Assembly: GCA_038049695.1 (NCBI GenBank)
Contig: CP142453.1
Location: 20,650,001-20,714,000, forward strand
Length of the DNA stretch: 64,000 nucleotides
Reading direction: 5' to 3'
Origin: Cinnamomum chago
Taxonomy: Eukaryota; Streptophyta; Magnoliopsida; Laurales; Lauraceae
The notes below the pieces were generated by a model. The model had not been told where the DNA came from. It saw nothing but the letters and a program-made list of their open reading frames with translations, and searched no databases. Of this stretch, positions 23,350 to 34,529 are shown piece after piece. A program made the translations under genes and the position numbers. Numbering within the stretch: position 1 is the stretch's first letter; every line of letters starts with the position of its first letter.

Positions 23350-25338
23350 ATACCCACGGATTGAACCTTGTGTCATAAGTTTCGCCCGCTGTTACAGCTA
23401 ATTGGCCCAATTCTCATTTATCTGGGCTTGGGATCCGCAGCAGTTACAACTAAGTCGCAGAGTTATATATCTATTATCCTAGTATATTATAATAGAAGGA
23501 TATATAGAGATGGTAGGATTTTTCTCTAAGATCAGAATTCAAAATCAAGTGGAGAGTGGACTGCAGAATAATATTGTGATCAATTGTACAATTGATAAAA
23601 TAAATTATGCTTTACTAATTCAGACATTTTACAATACAGTCCATTAAAATATTCAACATGCTCCAATCACTTTTGATGAACATGCCCATTTCCCTTGCAT
23701 CCGTTTCTTGTCCGAAATATATAGAGAATATGAGTCAAAACATATTCAATAGTTTACACAGAATATGGGATATATTTGGGTCTGGGCTCAGCTCCTTGGT
23801 TCTAGACCTGTATGGCTCAGCATTTGGATCTAATACCTGTAGATGCACATTGATATGTAAATTTGTTCACCCACCTGGGAGTTGGTAAAGTGGCATAAGG
23901 TGTGGGTTTGCTCCTCACGTCTTATGTTCAAAGCGTTTGTGCGGGTTTAGCGGACGCCACTCTGGAGATTGGTTATGTTGTGTTAAAGACCTTAGCTAGG
24001 GGTATCCATGTCAGAGAGAGAGAGAGAGATTGTTCACCAGGGAAGTGATGACTAACCACAAACCTTGATGAGCTAAAGTGACTCAAGATAAATTATGCAT
24101 GTGGGGGCACCATTCAACCATTCACACAATACTTTTCAACCCATTTCTATCTTATTGGACTATAGACATACTTCCATCAGAGTGACATCCTTGTAGGATT
24201 GAGAAAAATGTGATCAAATTAACTGATCATAATATATGATTATTTTCAGTAAACCATGTTTGTCTTATAATAAGGGCTGCTTTTAGGGATTCAAACCTTA
24301 CTTTCAATGCAAAGTTGGTCCACCCAATCACTGTATGGAGTTTTGCTTTCAACTGACTCACCGTTGGGTTGGACAATCGAAATTTGATTGTTTTTACAGT
24401 TGGGTTGGACAATCCAAACTTGATTGATTGTTTTTTTCCTAAATGCTTTTCATGACAAAGCACTCGCATATTTCTCATAACAAGGCAAAATCTTGGGTAT
24501 CCATCAAACCAAGATCACAGTTTGGATGTACATAAGGTATCTTTAGATGTTCATCAATGTTTTAATTATCTTTGGATTACCTTCAACCTGGGACAACTAG
24601 GTAATACAAACTCCTTTTCTCCCCTAAAATATATAAATATACATTTGGTTTCTCTTACTCTCTAGTCTCTATAAATAAACTCTACTGGATGCTTCATCCA
24701 GTAAGAAAATATTCTGCAAACGTGGCTGGCTGTGTGTTCATGTGCCATATGCCAAAGCTTTATAATCCCTCTAAAGTAGGAAACCGACCCTCAGATTACA
24801 GCACTGTGGTTGGATCTTCAACAAAAGTAAGTGACAGGTGACAACTAACAAAACTAAAAACATAAATTAATCTTAAATTGACATTAAAAAATGAGTCCCA
24901 TAGATCAGATGCTGTGGTTCATTTATTTATTCATCTTCATTCAAGCAGACAACACGAAATATGCTCAGCCGTCCAAGATGGTTAGTGAACATTGGCCCAA
25001 CTTTATTAGTAATGCCCCTCCAATGGGAGCAACACAATGTGTGGTTGAAAATAATGGAGGAGCCAAGAAAGTTTCCACGTGGGGATCACTGTACGTGTAA
25101 AAGAAATATTTATTAAGGGGGTCATATGCAAAAAACTAAAAGTTTTTCTAAAAAATTTGAAAGCCCAGCCCCTCAAGTCTGCACGAGTAAATGACTATGA
25201 TCATAATTTTAATGACCCAATTCATTGAGGGGCATCGAGTAGATTAACTCGAGCATGATCGAGTAAGGTATTGACTGACTCGATTGGGCTCATAGGACTA
25301 GTTCTGTTCAAAATGAGTTGAATCAGATGAGTAATGAA

Positions 25339-25537
25339 GGACCTGTTTGTTTGTGAGCATTTGGACATCTCCACTGGTATCCCATGAGTGAAATTTCTTA
25401 TGTCAACTTTGTGAATTCTCACCATTTCTATATATATTTAAAGAGAATTTGGAATTCTTAAGAGACAGACCTACATTGCTGTTAGGAATCCTTGACAATG
25501 AGAATTCTCATTAAAAATACCCCTAAACAAACAAGCC
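25339..25537. mobile_element. Possible MITE with CCTGTTTGTTTG ends
   Basis: The left end GACCTGTTTGTTTGTGAG and the right end CCCTAAACAAACAAGCC form an imperfect inverted pair of the GGCCTGTTTG type seen in many plant MITEs. Internal GAATTCTCA/TGAGAATTC words could pair. No convincing target-site duplication was found. Confidence 0.4.
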
Positions 25538-27266
25538 GGAGGGGTCGTATTGATTTTCCAAGCTATGGCCATGAATCAGCCAGATCTGAGCGAGAGCATT
25601 ATTATCCACATACAAGAGAGTATCATATCATTTACAGGAAGTTAGGGTTTGGTTCACAACGTTGATGGTGATGCCCTCCTCCAGGCTCCAGCTAAGCAAC
25701 TCTCAAGAGGCCCAGATTTCTGTATTATTCCTACGTTTTCGTTCTCCTATTGGCCTTTAGACTAAGCAATAAGCATGTACCAGACTCCAGAGGGTCTTCA
25801 TCAGCCCGTTTGGTGGGGGACCATGACACATTAACTCACCACCAGCCTTTTTCCTTAAAAAAATGATTGCATGTAATAAAAATGATGAATTATATGAACC
25901 CTTTTCCTGTGGGGGTTTTATGATCCTTACAGCAGCCTTTTGTTTCCACATGTGGGTGCCACCCTCTGTGATCTTTACCATTTACCTCATGTACCATTCT
26001 TTATATGAGGCCTGAACATAGGTGGGTTTGATAAACTAAATAAGATTGATCATTAGACTTGTTGATAGGATTCTTTTATTAAAGATCTAAACCTTCCGCA
26101 TAAGTTTGAGGAGGACGGTCGGACTCAGATTTCCTCTCTTACATGAAAAAATCTCACAAAATAAGAACTTTCCATAAAATAAAAAAATAAAAAAAAACTA
26201 AAGTGGAAATTCAAGAAAACATAACTTCCACTTTTCGCTAAAAATGCGTTACACAAATGTGCCCAAGCTACAAAAGATGCACTCTCTTTAAATAATTAAA
26301 TTTATAATAGTAATCATACTAGGTGAGGCCAACTCCTAGTAAAAATTGGAGAGATCCCATGAATGGGAGGGCACTCAATTTGAGCTTTTTCGATTTTAAT
26401 GGATTAGCCACATGTGGAGTTCCACTGCTACTCAAGGAACGTGTGGGTGAGACAAACCAGAGGATGAGGATGAGTAAATTTGATGTGGCGCACTGGTGCA
26501 TGACCCTTTTTGAAAGAATACCAAAAACCATTCATGATATATAAATATTGCATTCCTCCAATGGCTCTTCAATCAATCAAGTCTACACACGTGAGAATAC
26601 TCCTCTCTCCCTGGGCTGTTGTTATTTGAATAGTCTTCGATCTTAACAAAAAAGTTAGGTATGCGGCTGGTTTTGATGGGAACCTGATGCCATAGTCTCT
26701 CATATGTTCTTACTTTGTGGTCTTTTGTCTGTTTGAATCCTGTTATCTTTGCAATAGTTAGGTTGAAGAGAGGTTTTGATGGGAACCTTTTTTTTTTCAT
26801 TGTATAGAATTCAAGGCTTCAGTTATACCATGTGTATTTTTATTTTGTCTGCCAATTTAAGATCACTGCAGGCTGCAGATGCAGGAATCTAACGTGGGTA
26901 TGAAACCCAGCACATGAAATTTCTTTTTTCCATGTTTTCTACGCTTACCTACCAAACCCACAGCTGTGAATGGCCAAAAATATGATAAATGATTCATGGG
27001 TCTTGGTAGTTAGGGTTCTGGAGTTGAAACCTAGTTCAGGTTTAGGCTGGTAAAAGAGAGAGAAATAGAGAACTGAAGTTTCCTTTACTAAACTTTTTTT
27101 TTTAATCCTCTTCTTTATGGGGTTTGTATTTTTATAACTCTAGATTCTTTTCCGGCCCACACGATGTCCAACCAATAGCAACATGCCATGTCAGTACATG
27201 CTCATGTGGAGGACGACTTGGCATCCCATGAAATTTGTTTGTTAGGGTTCTAAACTCTGCCCATTG

Positions 27267-27276
27267 TTTTATAAGT
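27267..27276 (+). promoter_or_regulatory. Candidate TATA box of the MIR172 transcript
   Basis: TTTTATAAGT lies about 150 bases upstream of the hairpin, a plausible distance for a Pol II pri-miRNA start near 27300. It is only a motif match in AT-rich DNA. Confidence 0.35.
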
Positions 27277-27351
27277 AGGGATTGGTTTCCATATGGTTTT
27301 TGTGTGTTAGTGTTTCCTTTTCTGTGTTTTACCACAGTTTCAATCTCAAGT

Positions 27352-27507
27352 ATGCATCTTCTTCTTCTTTTTCTCCTCCTCCTCCTCCTCTGGTTTTGTT
27401 ATGGCGCAAGGATTGATGGACAGTCGATGTTTGCGGATGCAGCATCATCAAGATTCACATGCATTGTGGCTACTGTGTTGATGTTTTTTCGCATGTGTTT
27501 TCGATGA
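27352..27507 (+). CDS. Small ORF (51 aa) overlapping the MIR172 precursor
   Basis: The ATG at 27352 opens a leucine-rich 51-codon frame (starting MHLLLLFLLLLLLWF) that runs through the star strand. Its stop codon ends on the first base of the mature miRNA. The leucine run comes from a CTT/CTC repeat, so chance is the simplest explanation. Some plant pri-miRNAs are reported to encode short peptides, which is the only reason to list it. Confidence 0.15.
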   Translation: MHLLLLFLLLLLLWFCYGARIDGQSMFADAASSRFTCIVATVLMFFRMCFR

Positions 27508-27544
27508 GAATCTTGATGATGCTGCATCAGCAATTAGCGACTAA
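27420..27544 (+). ncRNA. MIR172: MIR172 precursor hairpin
   Basis: The 3' arm holds the 21-nt miR172 at 27507-27527, beginning AGAATCTTGATGATGCTGCA. The 5' arm holds the matching star strand at 27439-27459, beginning GCAGCATCATCAAGATTCAC. The two arms pair over about 20 consecutive bases with the expected 2-nt 3' overhangs. The stem continues below the duplex (AGTCGATGTTTGCGG with CAGCAATTAGCGACT, about 11 of 15 paired), and a short ACATGC/GCATGT stem lies within the loop. miR172 silences AP2/TOE-type factors and promotes adult phase change, flowering and floral organ identity. The arm choice, mature sequence and star all fit the family. There is no host ORF, so it is an independent intergenic miRNA gene. 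Confidence 0.95.
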
Positions 27545-28105
27545 ATGAGGAATCTTTTGTTGAGACTTTGTGAGATCCATTCAACCCAGGTGGATTGCTT
27601 CTAATTACTTGTGTCGAATTCAAAAGCAATTTTGCACAATACTCGGTTTTAGCACAGGATAGAGAGGAAGAGGTACATGTCATGGCTATTCGGATTGGAA
27701 TATGAAATAGCAGAATTGAAGAAACATGAAAAAGTATATATGAAGGTGAGAGTGGTAAGTATTTTCTCATACTCATGCCTTTTGTTGAAGTTTATTTATG
27801 TTTTACACTTTTACATTGGAAACAGCTGATTTTGGCTTTATTTTTGTTATTGGTATTCTTCAAAGGATTGGTGTTGGATTGAATAGATTTGAGATTTGGA
27901 GCTTTATATGATGCTTCCATTAACATTATAGGTCCGGCCATTTATAGTCTGTATCTCAGACATGGGAAGTTGAATTAACACTTAAATCCACGTCTATGGT
28001 GGAAATAAACACTTAGTATGTAAGTCATTAATTATTTGAATGCCCGTCACTGGGGGAAAACTATGTCAATGGCAGAGAAGGATCATTGAGTTGCAATTTT
28101 ATCAA

Positions 28106-28168
<63 letters not shown>

Positions 28169-29348
28169 GGGACTTAAAATAACTGCATACTATGGAGTTT
28201 TTCGGCATTTTATTTTTACAATATACAGCATCTGGTTACAAATATCGTTTGCAAATTATTTCTTTTCATGTTTTAAGTAATTAAAGATGTATTATAACTT
28301 GATTATACTCATTAATTCTGAACCAATTCAAGTTAGAATCAATTTGACCTTTACCCATAAGTTATGAATCTTAAAATTTCAGGATCTATCCTTGCAGGGC
28401 TAAGTCTTGTTAGCATTCAAAACCAAAAACAAAATCCTAGAATTTCATGTATATGATACCTATATATATATATATATAGAGGATATATCAATACATGGGT
28501 GTGATAGTGTAATATGTGTCTCAAGAAAATCTACAATGAATAGCTTATAATTCATCTAGCTAGTAGGTGATAGAAATAGAGAGTGTTGATAAGATCCTTG
28601 ATCTTGGCAATATCATCAAGCTTGGATGCCAGTTGAGGGGTCTGCAGAAGCTGGTTTTCTCTTTCTTAAACTCAAAAGCAATGGAGTAATGGAAGAGAAG
28701 TTAGGATGAGCAGCAGTGTAGAGTAGTTAAATTCGCATGGGGTATTTTTGGGAGAGATACTAGAGAACTTAATTGTGACTCGGCCCAACTATACACATAT
28801 GAAGCCTACCAACCCCTTTGGCAACCTCTTTTGCAAAGTCAACAAGCATAAACAACCTACTCCCTAGGAAGCATGCAACAATCTAGAAACTATGACTAAA
28901 TATGAGTACAATATTATTGTAGAAGTAAACAGATTAATCTTGAGTATATGAACATCATGATCATAAGGTGAATAAATAAATTAGAAAAGTGTGTACCTTG
29001 GATTTGACAGAGAAGGCTCTCACCTAGATCTTAAGCTTGACCAGCAGCAATTTGATGTCTTTTCTTTCTACCATTTTAAGCAAAATTGTTACAGGATGAT
29101 AATCATGAGCTCAAGATAAGTATGGATAGAGGAGGTGAGAACACCTCCAATTTTTTAGGCTTTGATGGAAGATTTACCATTGAATCTTTCTTTTTACCGT
29201 GTCATGCTCTCTTCAGTTAATTTCTAATCAACTAGGATAGATGGTCTTTACTTAAGAAAATTCACACTACTATCTACATCACCATAACTGAAATGAGACG
29301 TAAAAGAAAAATATAATGGGCCAGCTCCATGATGGCCCAGCAAGCCTA
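27545..29348. other. Intergenic region downstream of MIR172
   Basis: No gene was recognised. It holds a long (CT)n run at 28108-28166 and a (TA)n run at 28461-28478. The start of this stretch is presumably pri-miR172 tail. Confidence 0.4.
28108..28166. repeat. (CT)n microsatellite, about 29 units
   Basis: An uninterrupted CT run, the longest perfect dinucleotide run in the window. It is about 560 bases downstream of the MIR172 hairpin and probably polymorphic. Confidence 0.95.
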
Positions 29349-29481
29349 ATTGGTGTATGGACCACTTTTAGCTAACATTCTCCCTAGTGGGTCATTGGTG
29401 TATGGACCACTTTTAGCTAACATTCTCCCTAGTGGGGTCATTGGTGTATGGACCACTTTTAGCTAACACTCTCCCTAGTGG
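29349..29481. repeat. Three-copy tandem repeat, 45-bp unit
   Basis: TTGGTGTATGGACCACTTTT, then AGCTAACA, then CTCCCTAGTGGG, occurs three times almost without change at about 29350, 29395 and 29441. The near identity of the copies suggests recent expansion. Confidence 0.92.
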
Positions 29482-31097
29482 GTCTGCTCAGTTTTCACCA
29501 TCACTAAATAGGGTAAAATTGCTAAACTATATACGGGCTCAATACACTTTTGTATGGCCCTAATGGGCCTGGTTAATTTAGTGAAGGAGCGTATGGATCT
29601 AACTTACTTTGTTCCTGAACTAAAAGGCCCGTATAATGAAACTATTTATAGATATTGGGCCACTTGGGCCAATGCACGCCAGGGACATGCCCAATGCCCC
29701 GATTGATCATTCTAAAACCCTGATTGTTGTGCTTTGTACAACCTCCCAGCACCTCTCTTGACACCCCTTGTGGAGCCCACCCGGGGCCATGCCAATCATG
29801 GGAGAGGAAGGGGATCGAAAGATATGATTGAGACCTAGAGGTATACAATATATCGACCTCATTAGATCATCATAACCCTTTGATCTAATTTTTTGAATTT
29901 TAATCCGACAATATGGTTGGATAAGGGCCAAATTTTGGCTTAGGCCAATTCAGTTGGGGGTTGTCGGTTTAGCGAGTGTGAAGGTGTTAGATTGATCATA
30001 GGCATAACGAATATACTGATAAAAATAGGTGCTCACTAATGGTGTACATTTCACCATTTATGTATATACATGGTGCTCCAGTGGAGATGTCTCGAACAAA
30101 CACCTACAGTTCAAAACAACTTATGGGCCCCCCTGAATGTCGAAACCTCGCGCATTTTGTACAAACCCAAATGGGACTCATGGTAGATTTTTTATTTTTT
30201 CACTCCAGCCAAGGGGTTTAGGACCCATTATAGCACCCACACGCAAGGGAAGAGAACGTGCGGACGCAGGAAAGAAGCCCGCACATGTGGGAGAGGAGAC
30301 CACACAAGTGAGAAAAGACAACATACCCAAAGATCAAACCCTAAGCTAAATCAAATACTAGGTTGCTAACCACTAGAGCAATCCCTTGTCCTCAACTCAC
30401 TGTTCAATCGAAATAAAAAAAATAAAAAATGATGCCTTTTAAAACGGTAAAACTTTGGTGTGGAAGGTCCTAAATTCCAACTTATGTGAGGGTCTATTTA
30501 CTTCTGCTGCTCTTATTATAGATGCCTCCAGCCGAGGGTTCAAATCCCAGCACTAAAAGCTTCATGGCCGATTCTATGTTATTGCCGGATGAGGGTGTGA
30601 TTGCTGTTTGAACCTCGGGACTGCAGGTGCGGTTGCCACTTATTTGGCCATGGTTAGATCAAGTGGTTAGGATTATGTAATGAATTTGAAATTTTGCACA
30701 TCGGTGGTCACATCCAGATCCTTTGATCTCTAAAACAATTTTATGGGGCTAAGGTGTGGGATGGAAAGATCTCAGTGAGACCTACTAGTTTGCAAAATAT
30801 CAGCCTAAGTACATCAATCCAATGGTGAGTGTTGCCGGATGAGTGTCAAATTTGGTCCTATGCCAATTCATGAAATAATAGTGAGTATAAGGGGGTTGGA
30901 TTGATCATAGGGTTCAAATTCTTGAAGTGTGTCAAATGGGGGCCGAGAGAGGTCAAGTCGGGTGGTGCGGTTCTACCCAATAGTATATGCATCTAAAATA
31001 AATAAATAAATAAATAAATAAGGACCTAATCCAGGTCATAATCTATATTGGATTAGAAGGCCAAACATGACGTTTCGAAGAATTGCATATCAATGTA
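29482..31097. other. Intergenic region between tandem repeat and LINE remnant
   Basis: No gene was recognised. An (AAAT)n run lies at 30996-31021. GGTTCAAATCCCAGCAC at about 30537 resembles a tRNA B box, but no A box or tRNA fold was found around it. Confidence 0.4.
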
Positions 31098-32165
31098 CTA
31101 AATGGGCTTCACTATGTGAATATGAGACTTGACATTGCTATTACAAGAGTTGCAAAACTTTAAGTGCTCACTTCTAATTTTATCATTCCTACTTTTACAA
31201 CACATCAACCTCAATATTCTCATCTTTATTACATTCATTTTGTGCTCATGCTGCTTCTTGATTGACCAACATTCTACTTTATATGTTATAGCTGGTTTAA
31301 TCGTTGTTCTGTAAAAAAATTCATTCAATCTTGTTGGCATTTGCCAGTCGCAATGCACTCCAAAAGCAATACTCAACTTCAACCATTCCGTTTTAATCAT
31401 ATGTTTGACATCTTCATCAATCCCCCCATCATTACTAATTATACAGTCAAAGTAACGGAAAGAATCACTTTGTGATATCTCATGTTCTTCAATTCTCACA
31501 GTAGTTTCATCTCTTTTTTATATGCCTACTGAAGTTACAGTCCACATATTTCGTCTTTGTACGACTTATTTTAAAGCCTTTGGATTCTAAAGCCCCCCGC
31601 CATCTCTAGAGTTTTACTTTCACACAATCTCTCGATTCATCTACCAACACAATATCATCTGCAAAAAACATGCACCGAGGCACCTCTTAATGAATATGAA
31701 TAGTCGACTCATACATTATCACTACAAAGAGATAATGACTTAAGGCTGACCCCTGATACAATCCTATGGTCACTGGTAATGCACATGTCTCTCTATTAGT
31801 AGTTCTCATACTCGTTAATGCTCCTTCATACATTTCTTTAATAATTTTAATATAACCTCTTGGAACACCCATTTTATTTAAATCCCGCTAAATTAAATTT
31901 ATAGGTACCCTGTAGTAGGCTTTTTCTACATCGATGAAGACCATATGCATATTTTTCCTTTTCGCTTGATATTTTTTATTAATTCCTAACTGAGAAGATA
32001 GCTTCCATCGTCAATCTCCCTGGTATAAAATCAAATTGATTTTTAGATATCTTGGTCTTCTATCTAAATCTTTACTCCATTACTCTCTCCCATAGCTTCA
32101 TAGTATGACTTATAAGTTTAATCACAGATAATTTGTACAGTTTTGTATATCTCATCAGGTTCAAA
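31098..32165 (-). mobile_element. RTE-type LINE reverse transcriptase remnant
   Basis: Read on the minus strand from about 32165: NQFDFIPGRLTMEAIF, then MGVPRGYIKIIKEMYEGA, then the catalytic block FADDIVLVDES near 31650, then FRYFDCIISNDGGIDEDVKH, IKTEWLKLSIAFGV, KPAITYKVECWSIKKQHEHK and MRILRLMCCKSRNDKIRSEH. This is the conserved order of plant RTE-type LINEs. Many stops and frameshifts interrupt it, and both endonuclease and 3' end are missing. A second copy of the family is at 48346-49360 on the + strand. Confidence 0.85.
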
Positions 32166-32649
32166 AGTGGCTTTATGTGTTTTCAAAAAGCGGACCACAT
32201 TATGATTTCTAAAAGTTCGCCCATGTGATTTCTAAAAGTGGGTTGCACATTGTGATTCTTTAATTCATACAAGAGTGCCTCAAGTGTTTTTAAAATTGGG
32301 CCAGTACTTTCTAAAAGTGGGCCCCATATGTAATTTCTAAAGATGAGTTCCATGTTACAATTCTTAAAGGTGAGCCTCACGACTACAAAGCATACGCAAA
32401 TCTCATTTCAGGTTCGAATTCTAATAGCTATGAAACTCAAAATTTATAGAATTTAGGGTAATAAAATTATTGAGTCCAAATTTAGGTAAAGCTGAATAAG
32501 AAATTCAGGAACATAAAAATTTTACAGTATTTTAAAACTCCAAACGCTTGGAATTTCCAGAAAAACATCATATACGAAACTTACAAATTCTAGTAAAGAA
32601 TCAGGCCTTAGGTCACTAGTGTCTGCTTTGCTTCCTATTGAGTGGGAAG

Positions 32650-33135
32650 TAGGGCTTTCAAAATGCCATACGACCCGTTAACACGATATGAACCCACACG
32701 ATATTAACGGGTTCAGATGGACTCTTAATGGGTTCGAGTCATTAATGGGTCAAACCCGTTAACACATTAAGTTAACGGGTCGTGTACGAATTAAACCAGT
32801 AACCCGTTAACAATCCGTTAAAGTTTTTTAGTCCCTAAGTGTAGTTAGCATTAATTTATATTCATAAAGAAGAAATTAAAATTTATCATTTTATAATGGG
32901 GTTTTGAGGTGGGATCCACTCGAGATCCTCACTTACAGTTTCGTGTGGCTTATATATTTTTCTTCTAGGAGTTTTTTTTTTTAATTTTCAAAATGACTTA
33001 ATTACTTAACAGGTTAACGGGTTGGGTCGTGTAATCCATTAAATTAACGGGTCGTATATGGGTTGAGGTGATTTCAACCCGAACTCGTTAACTCATAACC
33101 CGAATTCGTTAATATGACACAATTGACAACCTTAA
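32650..33135. mobile_element. hAT-like MITE, about 486 bp
   Basis: The left end is TAGGGCTTTCAAAATG and the right end read on the other strand is TTAAGGTTGTCAATTG. Flanks GTGGGAAG and ATGGAAAG agree at six of eight bases. The interior is dense in ACCCGTTAA/TTAACGGGT words in both orientations, which could fold into a long imperfect hairpin. Confidence 0.6.
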
Positions 33136-33863
33136 ATGGAAAGTGTGGAACTCCACTATGAGGCCCACCTATTGTGATTTAGATCATTCAAAATTAATGT
33201 CATACCATAAAATCGAGCAAACGATTGATAACATAATTATCAATGCATATAATTAATAATATAAAAAATTATTATACTTATATTTTGAACAGTCTTTAAT
33301 CTTATAGCGAAACCAACCAACTTTTATTAAAGTAAAATTTAACTATATGTTTCAAAAGCCTTGCGAAAGTCCTATTGAATATCCAAATGATATGAATAGA
33401 TGGCCTATTGGTGGATCTCCACACATTCTATGCTACTCATTTATTAGGAAGCAGATTTCTCCTATGAAAAGTTGGCAAGTGCACGTCCAGGTCTGGACGT
33501 GGAATTGAAAGAAGGGAGAGGTGGTGGGCCATCCAAAACCCTGAATTTCCAAGGGAGAGAAGATAAAAAAAAATAATAATAAAAAAATCCCACCGGAATC
33601 AAATACGTAATAATCACAAAAATACTATCTACTTATAGCAAATGAGAATCGTCTTCCGGTCCGAGGCGTGCCCTGGAAAATGGAAAATACACACTGCTCT
33701 TGAGTCTTGCCACATGAACAACTACTTTCACTTTTTTGTCGTTTTCTTCTATCTGCAGCTTTCCCCCTTTCCTAATAAAATCCCACTTCCTTAAATTGCT
33801 CCACTGAAGATTTTACTTGTAGGATTTAGCAATAGGAATCAGAATCCTATTTCTCTTACTCTG

Positions 33864-33904
33864 CAATCCAATCCAATCCCATCCAATCATCTCTTCTTTA
33901 TAAG
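33864..33904 (+). promoter_or_regulatory. Core promoter of the TCP gene (CCAAT cluster and TATA box)
   Basis: Several CCAAT words occur at 33867-33887 and TTTATAAG at 33897-33904. The TATA motif is about 89 bases upstream of the ATG, giving a predicted start near 33930 and a short leader of about 60 bases rich in CT. Confidence 0.6.
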
Positions 33905-33992
33905 AGACACCCACTCCTCTACTGCAATACAATACAGCCACCTCATATTTTCTCATTCTCTGTTCTCTCTATCTTTTGATTAACAGAATCAG

Positions 33993-34529
33993 ATGGGGTC
34001 TTCATCGGAGCCTATTCTCAACACTGGTGCCTCTAATTCTGCTATGGTTTCTTCTTCTCCGTCTTCGTCATCTTCTAAGAGCACTCGCATTCTCTCCAAA
34101 CGCAATTCCTCTTCTTCTTCTTCTTCTGCTACCAAAGACCGACATATGAAGGTGAACGGCCGCGGCTGCCGAGTCCGGATTCCGGCAGTATGCGCCGCAC
34201 GCATCTTCCAGCTGACCCGCGAGCTCGGCCACCGATCTGAGGGTGAGACCATCGAGTGGCTTCTCCACCAGGCTGAGCCATCCATCATCGCCGCCACTGG
34301 GTCCGGACTCGTCCCGTCTCCAGCCGCTGCTGCGGCCTCGTCTGCTCCTCCGCCTCCTCCTAATGATGCTGTCTCTGCTCCCGCTCCGCCCGTCTTCGTC
34401 GCTGTTCCCGGCCTCAATTTCAATCCTGCGGCGTCAGTTGGATTGGGTTTTTCCGGTGGGAGTGGTTTCGGGTACTTTCCGTTTACTGCGCCGATGATGT
34501 CGGAGCAGCAGCAAGGAGGAGGGGCTTGA
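33993..34529 (+). CDS. Class I (PCF-type) TCP transcription factor, intronless
   Basis: A 178-residue nuclear DNA-binding protein. A serine-rich N-terminus (residues 1-48) precedes the TCP domain (about 49-105): [20 protein letters not shown] opens the basic region, [15 protein letters not shown] and [20 protein letters not shown] form the helix-loop-helix. The short basic region marks class I, which generally promotes cell division and growth by binding GGNCCCAC-type sites. After the domain come an Ala/Pro-rich stretch and a Gly-rich tail ending EQQQGGGA. The basic region differs from the usual class I form KDRHTKVDGRGRRIRMP at four or five positions, including a cysteine where arginine is usual. 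It is short for the family and resembles the small class I members. The exact orthologue was not determined. Local GC content is much higher than in the surroundings. Confidence 0.93.
   Translation: MGSSSEPILNTGASNSAMVSSSPSSSSSKSTRILSKRNSSSSSSSATKDRHMKVNGRGCRVRIPAVCAARIFQLTRELGHRSEGETIEWLLHQAEPSIIAATGSGLVPSPAAAAASSAPPPPPNDAVSAPAPPVFVAVPGLNFNPAASVGLGFSGGSGFGYFPFTAPMMSEQQQGGGA

Larger units (their letters stand above)
21784..27260. other. Intergenic region downstream of SIG6
   Basis: No gene was recognised. Bases 22560-23000 are strongly CT-rich, so the short ORFs there are low-complexity. A 70-bp duplication lies at 23211-23349, a GA run at 24010-24030 and a possible MITE at 25339-25537. The remainder is AT-rich and unremarkable. 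SIG6 3' UTR must start here, but no polyadenylation signal could be chosen with confidence. Confidence 0.5.

Noticed and set aside
27534-27776. Minus-strand ORF of 80 codons next to MIR172
   Set aside because: No similarity or promoter. It overlaps the lower stem of the hairpin by chance.
28579-28652. Open minus-strand stretch reading TPQLASKLDDIAKIKDLINT
   Set aside because: It looks protein-like over about 24 residues, but no neighbouring exon, start codon or known family supports a gene.
30530-30560. GGTTCAAATCCCAGCAC, a tRNA B-box-like word
   Set aside because: No A box at the right distance, no cloverleaf and no SINE-like tail.
33989-34423. Minus-strand ORF with acidic and glycine runs
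   Set aside because: It is the antisense shadow of the GC-rich TCP coding sequence.
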